Shown in pieces: positions 24,005 through 30,348 of a DNA stretch of 30,348 nucleotides. How positions within the stretch are numbered: position 1 is the stretch's first letter; each line of letters opens with the position of its first letter. Made by a program: the position numbers and the translations under genes. Source of the stretch: an uncultured Clostridia bacterium (GTDB lineage: Bacteria; Bacillota_A; Clostridia; Christensenellales; Aristaeellaceae); the NCBI GenBank assembly GCA_945871545.1, contig CAMBWJ010000002.1, positions 1 through 30,348 on the forward strand, read 5' to 3'. The notes beneath the pieces were generated by a model that saw only the letters and a list, made by a program, of their open reading frames with translations, searched no databases and had not been told where the DNA came from.

Positions 24005-24914
24005 AGCGCCAGCATTGCACCTGCCTTTCTGAAAGCTGAACCACGGGCGGCGGATTGCCGCAGCGCGGGCCCGCGTGAGGACAGCGGTCCGCGAACCGGC
24101 ATCCGAGGCGCGCGTAGTCCCGATGGGAGGGCGCAAAGCCCTCGGGAAAGTGAAAGCCGTTCTCCGGCATCGAAGCGATCAGCATCTGCGAATAGGGATG
24201 TAGCGGCTCCCGAAACAGCGCCTCGCAGCTGCAGGTCTCCAGCAGCTGTCCTGCGTACATCACCGATACGCTGTGGGCGATGCGCCGGGTAAAGCGCAGG
24301 TCGTGGGACACGCACAGCAGCGTCGTGCCTTCGAGCCCGCAGAACAGCGCCTCCACCTCCGCCCTCCGCGCCTCGTCCAGCCCCTTGGTCGGCTCGTCCG
24401 CCAGCAGCAGGCGGCTGCCCGCGATGGTGCCCATGGCGACCAGCGCGCGCTGCTTCATGCCGCCGCTCAGGTTGTGGGGATAGTGCCGCGCCCAGTGCTC
24501 CGGGCGTAAGAAGTCCAGCCGACGCATGGCCTCCACCGCCTGCCGGAAAGCTGCGCGGCGCTTCACACCCCGGTGTACGATCAGCGGTTCCCCGATCTGA
24601 TGTCCGTTCCGGATCAGCGGGTTCATGCCACTGGAGTTGCCCTGAGGGATGTATGCGATCTCGCTGCCCCGCAGCCGGGCAAACTCCCGCGCGCCGAGGC
24701 CCACCAGTTCGCGGCCATTCCAACGAATGCTTCCCTGCACCCGGCCGCCGCCAAGACCCAGAATCGTCGCCAGCAGCACGCTCTTGCCGCTACCGGTCTC
24801 GCCCACGATCACGTGCCGCCGGTTCTCCAAAACCTCCAGACAGATGTGATCCACGGGGCGTATGCTGCCGCCCTGTACCGGAAAATCCACACTCAGCTGA
24901 TCAATACACAGCAT
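23988..24914 (-). CDS. ABC transporter ATPase, DppD/NikD type (set 2)
   Basis: This 308-aa ATPase has Walker A GETGSGKS, Q-loop YIPQGNSSGMNP, signature LSGGMKQR, Walker B LLLADEPTKGLD and the H-loop SHD. It ends with the C-terminal cysteine motif GCRFADRCPHAGPRC of oligopeptide/nickel ATPases. It is the first gene after the RS3 leader. GGAG lies about 9 nt before the ATG. The gene order (ATPase, ATPase, permease, permease, binding protein) is the reverse of set 1 (binding protein first), so the two sets are not a simple recent duplication. Confidence 0.92.
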   Translation of the reverse strand: MLCIDQLSVDFPVQGGSIRPVDHICLEVLENRRHVIVGETGSGKSVLLATILGLGGGRVQGSIRWNGRELVGLGAREFARLRGSEIAYIPQGNSSGMNPLIRNGHQIGEPLIVHRGVKRRAAFRQAVEAMRRLDFLRPEHWARHYPHNLSGGMKQRALVAMGTIAGSRLLLADEPTKGLDEARRAEVEALFCGLEGTTLLCVSHDLRFTRRIAHSVSVMYAGQLLETCSCEALFREPLHPYSQMLIASMPENGFHFPEGFAPSHRDYARLGCRFADRCPHAGPRCGNPPPVVQLSERQVQCWRYADRT

Positions 24915-24934
24915 GTTTCACTGCTCCATTCCAC

Positions 24935-24960
24935 AAAAAAATGGCTCGGAATCGAGCCAT
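24935..24960 (-). terminator. Second attenuator terminator in the RS3 leader
   Basis: ATGGCTCG and CGAGCCAT (24941-24948 with 24953-24960) form an 8-bp stem with a 4-nt loop, followed on the minus strand by seven Us. It lies 20 nt before the first transporter gene. Confidence 0.85.
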
Positions 24961-24971
24961 TGCACGTCAAC

Positions 24972-24995
24972 AAAAAAGCTCCGCAATTACGGAGC
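24972..24995 (-). terminator. First attenuator terminator in the RS3 leader
   Basis: GCTCCG and CGGAGC (24978-24983 with 24990-24995) form a stem around a 6-nt loop, followed on the minus strand by TTTTTT. It lies about 70 nt after the aptamer and 12 nt before a second terminator. Confidence 0.8.
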
Positions 24996-25065
24996 CAACG
25001 CAAACAAAACCACGGCCTTTTCCATTGATTTCCCCAGCCATGGCTCGCAGCCGGAAACCTACAAA

Positions 25066-25217
25066 ACAAGCTGATATTCTGACTCGGAGCTCATTGCCCG
25101 CTTTCGCCTTCCCAGTTTCCCAGTGGCATCGTGAAAGCGCGCCAGCTCCATACAGCAGCGGCACTGTACAGGATTCTCACCTGTTTCCCATTTAAGCAGC
25201 CGAAGGACTGCACTTGC
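25066..25217 (-). promoter_or_regulatory. Cobalamin riboswitch (RS3)
   Basis: On the minus strand: AGGTGAGAATCCTGTACAG, TGCCGCTGCTGTA, GCCACTGGGAAACTGGGAAGGCGAAAGCG split across the J6/P6 region, then GAGCTCCGAGTCAGAAT. P1 can be drawn between GCAAGT (25217-25212) and GCTTGT (25071-25066). It precedes two tandem terminators and the set 2 peptide/nickel-type transporter. The 24915-25397 stretch holds no protein gene, only this leader, its promoter and the thioesterase terminator. Confidence 0.92.
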
Positions 25218-25250
25218 TCTGCGAAAAGACCCGTCTATTCAATTGGTGTA

Positions 25251-25279
25251 ATCATATCATCTGTGAAATTGGTTGTCAA
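25251..25279 (-). promoter_or_regulatory. Sigma-70-type promoter for the RS3 operon
   Basis: On the minus strand, TTGACA (25279-25274, perfect -35), a 17-nt spacer and TATGAT (25256-25251) lie about 30 nt upstream of the aptamer. Confidence 0.85.
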
Positions 25280-25336
25280 GCGGTGTCACGGGATTTTACG
25301 CGAACAGCTTCCGGTTTTGTCCAGACAAACAGAACA

Positions 25337-25377
25337 AGCAGGAGAGCACAGCCATAGATTGCCGCACTCTCCTGCTT
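25337..25377 (-). terminator. Terminator of the thioesterase gene
   Basis: AGCAGGAGAG and CTCTCCTGCT (25337-25346 with 25367-25376) form a 10-11-bp stem with a 20-nt loop, followed on the minus strand by the U-rich TTGTTCTGTTTG. It lies 21 nt after the thioesterase stop. Confidence 0.75.
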
Positions 25378-25397
25378 ATACAGTTACGGTCATTCCT

Positions 25398-25781
25398 TTA
25401 ATTCAGCTTGCCATTGGCCTTTTGCATGAATTTCTGATTGTCGATGATGAATCGTTCATGCGTCCCCTCGCCGATCAGGCCGCATGCGTCGAATGTCTTT
25501 ACCTCGAAGACCAGGCGCTTGCGATCAATCTCGATGAGCTTTGTTTCGCAGCGCACCTCCATGCCCACGGGCGTCGCCGCCAGATGCTTCACATTCAGCA
25601 GCGTACCCACCGTTCCCTGTCCGGGATCGAGGAAGGGCTGTACGCTTTTGTAAGCGGTATTCTCCATGAGCGCAATCATGCATGGCGTGGCAAACACCGC
25701 CAATTCACCACTGCCCAGGTATTTCGCAGTCTGCTGCTCCGTAACGATAATCGTCTGTTCTCCCCGAATACCTGTTTCCAT
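25398..25781 (-). CDS. Fluoroacetyl-CoA-thioesterase-like (FlK family) hotdog protein
   Basis: This 127-aa single hotdog-fold protein would hydrolyse an acyl-CoA. The FlK-type catalytic set is visible: Thr32 in VFATPCMIALME, Glu40 at the end of that motif, and His66 in NVKHLAATPVG. The Thr-Glu and Glu-His spacings of 8 and 26 equal those of FlK as I recall them. Gly-rich GTVGT and the C-terminal GTHERFII also fit. AAGGAG precedes the ATG. It has its own promoter and terminator, so it is independent of the neighbours. The true substrate is unlikely to be fluoroacetyl-CoA; most family members are uncharacterised. Confidence 0.85.
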   Translation of the reverse strand: METGIRGEQTIIVTEQQTAKYLGSGELAVFATPCMIALMENTAYKSVQPFLDPGQGTVGTLLNVKHLAATPVGMEVRCETKLIEIDRKRLVFEVKTFDACGLIGEGTHERFIIDNQKFMQKANGKLN

Positions 25782-25831
25782 AATGATCTCCTTGTCTGCC
25801 CCATGGCATTTATTTTGAATCGCCTGGAGGA

Positions 25832-25860
25832 ATTATAGCATCTTTGAGAAACAAGGTAAA
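25832..25860 (-). promoter_or_regulatory. Promoter of the thioesterase gene
   Basis: On the minus strand a perfect TATAAT (25837-25832), preceded by TGC (extended -10), lies 17 nt from a weak -35 (TTTACC). It is about 50 nt upstream of the start codon. Confidence 0.65.
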
Positions 25861-25930
25861 GAGTGCGTACTTATATCCTTCTTGTTTTATATGAGCAGCG
25901 AAATTGGGATTCTGGGATGTTTTATGTTGT

Positions 25931-25975
25931 GGAGGGGATATTGCCACACTGTTTGGCAATATCCCTCCGTTTTCT
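25931..25975. terminator. Hairpin after the VanW-like gene, probable terminator
   Basis: GGAGG-GGATATTGCCA and TGGCAATATCC-CTCC form a long stem (about 15 bp with one bulge) a few bases after the VanW-like stop. The plus-strand reading is followed by GTTTTCT. The minus-strand reading, which is the one needed for the gene, has only ACAACAT, so termination there may be weak. Confidence 0.6.
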
Positions 25976-25977
25976 GA

Positions 25978-27000
25978 TTACTTCAGGTAAGCATCAAGCA
26001 CATACCCTTCCTTCCCCTGATAAACCACCTTTCTGAACTCACCCTCAGTAATTCCGCCATCCTCCACCTCTGCGCCGAGGGGAACGTCTGCGAGGGCGGC
26101 GGCGCTGCGGGAGGGCTCGGCGCGCAGGGTGACGGACTGCTTGCAGTTGACCACCGTCAGCATTGCGGGCGCGTCGGTCATTTTCTCCAGATACTTGCCG
26201 TGGACATAGCCGGTCTTGCCCTCATAGCTGACCTTCAGGAAGTCGCCGTCCTGCTCGCCGGTGTATTCCACGACGGCGTCCCTGGGAATTTGCATCAGGG
26301 ATTCGGACTGAGTGCTGGGCGACTGGCGGAGGTTGACGTAGCTGTTCACGTTCACAACCTTCATCCTTTGAGCAGTGCTATCGACGGGTTCGGCAGGCTG
26401 GTCGGGTTCGGCGGGCCGGACAGGCTCCGGCACAGGCGTTTCTTCCGGTTCGTCGGTGGGGACGGTGGTTGCATCGCCGATGCCGGTCAGCTGGCAGAAG
26501 ATCATGCTGTCGGAGCGCCACATGGAGATAGCCAGATTTTCAGCATGGTTGCTGGTGAAGCGATAGTCCAGATTGTGGGAATAATCCGTCAATACGGTTT
26601 CTGCTGCGCTTTCCACATAACCGGCGCTGAACGCGAGCCCGAAGGCGTACAGCTGCTCATAGACGAGATCGCTGCCCAGATTCTTCATCGCCATGTTCAG
26701 CGTCGTGGCAATCTGTGAAACGCCGCCGCCCATGACGGGAACGCCGTTGCCGTTGGGCGCAGTCGTAAAGCCGTTCTTCGCGGTGCGCGGGCCGACGATC
26801 TCGTTGAACGAGAAGGATTGCCCCTTCACGATCACCTGATTGTTCAGCGCGGCAATCGCGCGGTCGAGGTTTGCGTACAAGGCGTCGGAATCGTCGTAGG
26901 CGTTGGTGCTGCTGACGATCATCACGCTGGCGGATGCGCCGGTGATTGTTCCGATCAGGATGCAGAGGGTCAGAATAAGCGAAATCATGATTTTCTTCAT
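25978..27000 (-). CDS. Secreted VanW-family protein with two SH3-type domains
   Basis: This is a 340-aa protein with an N-terminal signal peptide (MKKIMISLILTLCILIGTIT, AXA site at ASA). Residues about 30-175 carry the VanW core: GQSFSFNEIVGPRT, GFTTAP, then GGGVSQIATTLNMAM. A Pro/Glu-rich linker (about 176-211) leads to two bacterial SH3 repeats (about 212-270 and 277-340; SYVNLRQSPSTQSESL and QSVTLRAEPSRSAAAL), which commonly bind cell wall. GAAGGAG precedes the ATG and the gene starts 18 nt after the C39-peptidase gene, so it is likely part of the same conjugative-element operon. VanW function is unknown and does not by itself mean vancomycin resistance. Confidence 0.88.
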   Translation of the reverse strand: MKKIMISLILTLCILIGTITGASASVMIVSSTNAYDDSDALYANLDRAIAALNNQVIVKGQSFSFNEIVGPRTAKNGFTTAPNGNGVPVMGGGVSQIATTLNMAMKNLGSDLVYEQLYAFGLAFSAGYVESAAETVLTDYSHNLDYRFTSNHAENLAISMWRSDSMIFCQLTGIGDATTVPTDEPEETPVPEPVRPAEPDQPAEPVDSTAQRMKVVNVNSYVNLRQSPSTQSESLMQIPRDAVVEYTGEQDGDFLKVSYEGKTGYVHGKYLEKMTDAPAMLTVVNCKQSVTLRAEPSRSAAALADVPLGAEVEDGGITEGEFRKVVYQGKEGYVLDAYLK

Positions 27001-27018
27001 AAGTTATACTCCTTCTTT

Positions 27019-29319
27019 TCAATTTGCAGGTGAACAGATCATAAAGGGGCTGGAGGTCTTGGACTGGCTGAGGATGGTGGACAACGGATACGCCTTGCCG
27101 GTGCGGGACTTGCTGTTGGGATCGTTGACGAGAATCTTGCCGTCGTCGGTGACGCCCTTGAGCACGATGTAATGACCATGCTTGGTGAAGATGCCGGGGC
27201 CCATGTGGGCAATGACCGGATGCCCGGACTTCAGCGCTTCGACGATCTTGGAGCCGTTCTTGCCGATCCACTTTCCGGTGACTCCGCCCAGCCTGCCGAT
27301 GGCGCTCACCGCCTCATGATCGAGGCCATTGCCGTTGTAGTGACCGTTGTCGTAGGCCCACTTGAACAGTGTGTACGGGGTCGGTGTGGTGTTGCCGGTC
27401 AGGTAGTGAATCACCATGCACATGGAGGTCGCGCCGCAGCCAGAGGTGGACGCGGACTTGCCCTGCCCGCCGATGGTGCAGACCACCTTCTTGTAATCGA
27501 ACTGGTAGATCGCCGGAATCTTCATGACGCTGCCGGACATGCCGGGTTTGTAGTCCGGATCGACCGTGGAAACGCCGCCCCAGTCGGTCGGGCCGTAGCC
27601 CATGGATTCGCTGACGAAGTTTGACCAGAAGGCGTAGTAGTCGTCGCTCATGAGCTCCTGGCAGAGCTGAATCTGCTGCTCCGTGAAATTGTACCTTTCG
27701 TACATCTCGGTGTATGTACGGCTGGTGCCTACGATGTACTGCGTTGAATGGCCTTCTTCATCCGTCTCACTCATCTTTTTCAGGTCGTTCATGGCCCAAA
27801 AGATTTCGCGCAACTCCTGCAGCCTGGTCTTGTCCAGCTGCACGACGTCCATGGCATTGTCCTCGCGCATGGTCAGGTGAACGGAGAAGATCGCCAGCAC
27901 ATCCACCCAGTTTGCCGGCTCGGTTTCGCCCTCCAGATTGCCCTCGATGACCACATGCGCACCGCTGCCGCCCATGCGTTCGATCTCCTGCGCGTATTCG
28001 GCGTTGATGGTCGTGATGGCCTTGTCCAGAGAAATGGAATCCGGGAACTCGGTGGCGTCGGTGTGGGTGAAGATGCCGAAGGGCGAGGCGAGAATGGACA
28101 CGCACATCAAAAGCACGATGATGACCAGCGCGACAATCCAGCCTCCTGCCAGCAGCAGATTCATCAGCGCCCTGCCTGCGGCGATCCCGGCGCGGATGGC
28201 GGCTTCCGAAGCGCGCTTCAGGCTTTCGGCCATCCTCCGGGCGTTGCGACGGGCCAGCTCCGCCATGTGCCGTGCGGCCTTTTCCGCATTTTTCGCAGCA
28301 GTCTGCTTCGCCATGTCCGCAGCGCGGGTTTTGATCTGCGCCGCTTGTGCAGCGGATTGATGCGCGGCGGTCCTTGCCGCATTGTCGGCAGTTCGGATCG
28401 GTGGGCGCTGGCGCTGAAGCACATGCGCTATGTCCTCCACCGGCTGACGGGCAATCTCGCGCGTGCGCAGCAGCTGTGCCGGTGGACGCTCATGCTGAAT
28501 GTCCGTCACCTTTCTCCGAATGCGGGGACTGAACGAGTTTCCGTTGTTCTCAGCATCAGGTTTTGTCTCGGGCTGTACAGGAACCGGCGCTTTGCTTTCG
28601 GCAGCAGGCACTTCTTTCTTTTCAGCCGGTATGCTGGCTTTGATCTCTGCCTGTACCTTCTTACGTTTGTTTTCCCGCGCCTTGGCAAGCTCACGCTCGC
28701 TCAGGGGTCGGTTCAGTTGATCCTGCAAGCCTTCGTCTGCTTCCGGGACGGGTGCATCCGGGGATTTGACCTCCGCTTTCGGAGGAGACCTCTTTCTTCG
28801 GGAGGGCTTCTTCTGCGCTTTCTCCGGGGGTGGGGGCTCCTGCGTCGGCTGTGCTGTCTGCGGAACATTCGTCTGCACATCGGCGGGGACTTCAGGGGAT
28901 GCAGTGCCCGGCGCATCGGCCTGCATCTCATGCTTGGACTGCGCTTCGGACGGTACAGCGTCCGATGACGATGCTGTCACCTCGGCGGGATTCTCCTGCT
29001 GAACGAGTTCTTCCATCATCGCCAGCGCGCGTTCATTGCGTCTTGCTACGGTCTTCTTAATCAGCCGAATCTGTGCGCGGGTCAGCCTGTATGCTGCATA
29101 GGGAACCTTCTCCGCTGTCTGCGAAGCCTGATCCTCCACATTGGAAACGGCGTCGCCTTCGGGCTTGGTTTCCTGCTTGCGCACCTGCGCCTCCCTTCGG
29201 ATGGAGCGCAGCCTGTCCGCTGAGAAATAAACGGCCCCGGAGGACGCTTTTCCGGCGACGTGCATCACGCGGCCGCGAACCTCACGGGGCCTGGTCTTGA
29301 TGGTCTTGTAGTCCCGCAT
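27019..29319 (-). CDS. Conjugative-element membrane protein with C-terminal C39-like peptidase domain
   Basis: This 766-aa protein is of the kind found after VirB4 in Firmicutes conjugative elements (CD1107-like). Residues 1 to about 380 are charged and low-complexity: Lys/Arg/Glu/Pro-rich with Ala-rich, coiled-coil-prone stretches near 315-385. One strong membrane segment follows (GGWIVALVIIVLLMCVSILA, about 395-415). The C-terminal domain is a C39-like cysteine peptidase with likely Cys628 (STSGCGATS), His716 (KHGHYIVLKGV) and Asp733 (LVNDPNS). It may cleave peptidoglycan or a peptide during mating-channel assembly. It starts 3 nt after the SpoVG-like stop without a clear ribosome site, suggesting coupling. 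Confidence 0.82.
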   Translation of the reverse strand: MRDYKTIKTRPREVRGRVMHVAGKASSGAVYFSADRLRSIRREAQVRKQETKPEGDAVSNVEDQASQTAEKVPYAAYRLTRAQIRLIKKTVARRNERALAMMEELVQQENPAEVTASSSDAVPSEAQSKHEMQADAPGTASPEVPADVQTNVPQTAQPTQEPPPPEKAQKKPSRRKRSPPKAEVKSPDAPVPEADEGLQDQLNRPLSERELAKARENKRKKVQAEIKASIPAEKKEVPAAESKAPVPVQPETKPDAENNGNSFSPRIRRKVTDIQHERPPAQLLRTREIARQPVEDIAHVLQRQRPPIRTADNAARTAAHQSAAQAAQIKTRAADMAKQTAAKNAEKAARHMAELARRNARRMAESLKRASEAAIRAGIAAGRALMNLLLAGGWIVALVIIVLLMCVSILASPFGIFTHTDATEFPDSISLDKAITTINAEYAQEIERMGGSGAHVVIEGNLEGETEPANWVDVLAIFSVHLTMREDNAMDVVQLDKTRLQELREIFWAMNDLKKMSETDEEGHSTQYIVGTSRTYTEMYERYNFTEQQIQLCQELMSDDYYAFWSNFVSESMGYGPTDWGGVSTVDPDYKPGMSGSVMKIPAIYQFDYKKVVCTIGGQGKSASTSGCGATSMCMVIHYLTGNTTPTPYTLFKWAYDNGHYNGNGLDHEAVSAIGRLGGVTGKWIGKNGSKIVEALKSGHPVIAHMGPGIFTKHGHYIVLKGVTDDGKILVNDPNSKSRTGKAYPLSTILSQSKTSSPFMICSPAN

Positions 29320-29322
29320 CGC

Positions 29323-29667
29323 TTATCTGGAACCGTTGCGGGAAGGATAATGATTGGGATTGCGCTGGGGCGCGGCGTTCTGGGGCTGGGCCTTGTTCAA
29401 CTGGGCGTTGTACCTGTCCAGCACCAGTTTGGAAACCTGTTCGCGCACCTCCCTGCTGATGGGGAAGCAGATGTCCTGATAGCCGCCCTTTCCGTCCTTC
29501 GCCTGGGGCATGGATACGAAGGGGCCGTTCCTGCCCTGCACCACCTTCACACCGCGCACAGCAAAGCAGCCGCCGATGGTCAGGCTGGCCATCGCCAGCG
29601 TATTCCCGCGGGCTTCCTTCAGGGGATAGACCTGTGCTTCAATACTTGCGACGTTTCGGTTTTCCAT
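29323..29667 (-). CDS. SpoVG-family protein of a conjugative element
   Basis: This is a 114-aa protein with the SpoVG-like pattern: an opening with ASIEAQVYPL, then LAMASLTIGGCFAVRGVKVV, GPFVSMPQ and DICFPISREVREQVSKLVLD. SpoVG proteins bind nucleic acid, and homologues are carried in the transfer regions of Firmicutes elements. The ATG at 29667 is preferred, with GGAGGAG upstream. The gene overlaps the VirB4-like gene by 29 nt. The tail is low complexity (QPQNAAPQRNPNH). A role in transfer is inferred from context only. Confidence 0.82.
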   Translation of the reverse strand: MENRNVASIEAQVYPLKEARGNTLAMASLTIGGCFAVRGVKVVQGRNGPFVSMPQAKDGKGGYQDICFPISREVREQVSKLVLDRYNAQLNKAQPQNAAPQRNPNHYPSRNGSR

Positions 29668-30348
29668 CCATGTTCTCCTCCTCGTGTTCATCTTCGGTTT
29701 CGCTCAGCTTGGTCGTCATCAGCTGATACAGTCTGGAATCCTTCGGGAACTGGCTCTCGAAGGGCACGATGTTGCCGGAGCAGCGGATCAGCCCCTTGCC
29801 CACGCCTGCGTCCGTGATGTAACGCAGCTGCTCCTCCGAAATGTTCAGCAGGCGGGCCAGCTCCACGCGGTCGGACGCGGACTGGTTCAGCAGGATCAGG
29901 AACTCGGAGTTGCCCAGCATGGTGCGTGCGGTGTGGCTCTGGAGCATGTCCTCAAGGTTCTGGGAAATGCCTGTGGCAAACGCGCCGCTCTTTCGGACGC
30001 GCTTCCAGAGCTCAAACAGGAAGTTTGCGGAATAGTCGTTCTGGAAGAGCAGGTAGATCTCGTCGATGTAGATCCAGGTGTTCCGCTTCATTTCCTTGTT
30101 GCGGGCGATGCGGTTGTAGATGGCGTCCAGCACCACCAGCATCCCCAGCGGCTTGAGCTGCTTGCCCAGCTCATGGATGTCAAAGCAGACGATGCGGCGG
30201 GTGGTGTCCACGTTGGTCAGCTGCGCGAAGGTGTTCAGGCTGCCCTTGGTGAACAGCTCCAGCGCCAGCGCAATCTCCCGCGCCTCCGGCTCCGACTGCT
30301 TCAGCAGCTCCTGATGGAAGTTCTGGAGCGTGGGCGGGTTGCCGGTAT
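29639..30348 (-). CDS. VirB4/TraE-like conjugation ATPase, C-terminal part (cut by window edge)
   Basis: The reading frame is open to the right end, so only the last about 236 residues are seen. Walker B is WIYIDEIYLLF, followed by the VirB4 pattern FLFELWKRVRKSGAFATGISQNLEDML and SEFLILLNQSASDR. The preceding segment reads LFTKGSLNTFAQLTN then RRIVCFDIHELGKQLKPLG, also typical of these element ATPases. The P-loop lies beyond the window. It powers type IV secretion during conjugation. The GTG at 30211 is internal, not the start. Confidence 0.88.
   Translation of the reverse strand, partial: TGNPPTLQNFHQELLKQSEPEAREIALALELFTKGSLNTFAQLTNVDTTRRIVCFDIHELGKQLKPLGMLVVLDAIYNRIARNKEMKRNTWIYIDEIYLLFQNDYSANFLFELWKRVRKSGAFATGISQNLEDMLQSHTARTMLGNSEFLILLNQSASDRVELARLLNISEEQLRYITDAGVGKGLIRCSGNIVPFESQFPKDSRLYQLMTTKLSETEDEHEEENMDGKPKRRKY

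Larger units (their letters stand above)
27019..30348 (-). mobile_element. Partial integrative conjugative element (conjugation module)
   Basis: VirB4-like ATPase, SpoVG-like protein and a C39-peptidase membrane protein lie in one tight minus-strand operon that leaves the window on the right. This set and order is typical of Firmicutes conjugative elements. The VanW-like gene follows 18 nt later and may be the last element gene. No integrase or attachment site is visible, so the left boundary is not defined. Confidence 0.7.

Noticed and set aside
25978..27000. Vancomycin resistance determinant (VanW)
   Set aside because: Only the VanW domain is present with SH3 repeats; no vanH, ligase, vanX, vanR or vanS genes are nearby. 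The domain is widespread in proteins unrelated to resistance.
1..30348. CRISPR arrays, rRNA or tRNA genes, insertion sequences
   Set aside because: No regularly spaced repeats, no tRNA cloverleaf, no rRNA-like sequence and no transposase were recognised on either strand.

Overview
The window looks like the chromosome of an anaerobic, G+C-rich Bacillota (Clostridia-type) bacterium. The evidence is AGGAGG-type ribosome binding sites, frequent GTG/TTG starts, cobalamin riboswitches that act by intrinsic termination, an anaerobic-type CbiK chelatase, a VanW-SH3 protein, and a conjugation module (VirB4, SpoVG-like, C39-peptidase membrane protein) typical of Firmicutes conjugative elements. The genus cannot be read from the sequence. 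Apart from the right end, nearly the whole window is a large cobalamin-riboswitch regulon.

Layout. (1) 1-5330, plus strand: extended -10 promoter, cobalamin riboswitch, attenuator, then a complete peptide/nickel-type ABC transporter (binding protein, two permeases, two ATPases). It ends at a 12-bp bidirectional terminator (5395-5430). (2) 16653 down to 5435, minus strand: consensus promoter, cobalamin riboswitch, attenuator, then one probable operon. Its order is BtuF/FecCD/ATPase transporter (system 2), NifD-like, NifK-like, NifH-like, NifB-like radical SAM protein, a second BtuF/FecCD/ATPase transporter (system 1), and cbiK. Most junctions from the NifH-like gene to cbiK are 4-nt overlaps. 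(3) 25279 down to 16890, minus strand: consensus promoter, cobalamin riboswitch, two tandem intrinsic terminators, a second peptide/nickel-type transporter (D, F, B, C, A order), then a third BtuF/FecCD/ATPase transporter (system 3), which is a clear paralogue of system 2. (4) 25398-25781: a monocistronic fluoroacetyl-CoA-thioesterase-like gene with its own promoter and terminator. (5) 25978-30348, minus strand: part of a conjugative element, cut by the window edge.

How it may work together. Three riboswitches put two peptide/metal-type importers, three siderophore/cobalamin-type importers, a cobalt chelatase and a four-gene nitrogenase-like set under corrinoid control. The nitrogenase-like proteins are not a standard nitrogenase. 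The Fe protein keeps its P-loop and both cluster cysteines, and the K-like subunit keeps three P-cluster-type cysteines with NifK spacing. The D-like subunit lacks two of its three, no FeMo-cofactor Cys or His ligand is visible, and the NifB-like protein lacks one expected cluster cysteine. I infer an uncharacterised reductase, expressed when corrinoid is scarce. It may act on an imported metallo-tetrapyrrole or corrinoid, or it may be a B12-independent substitute for a B12 enzyme. This is the strongest candidate for a new system in the window.
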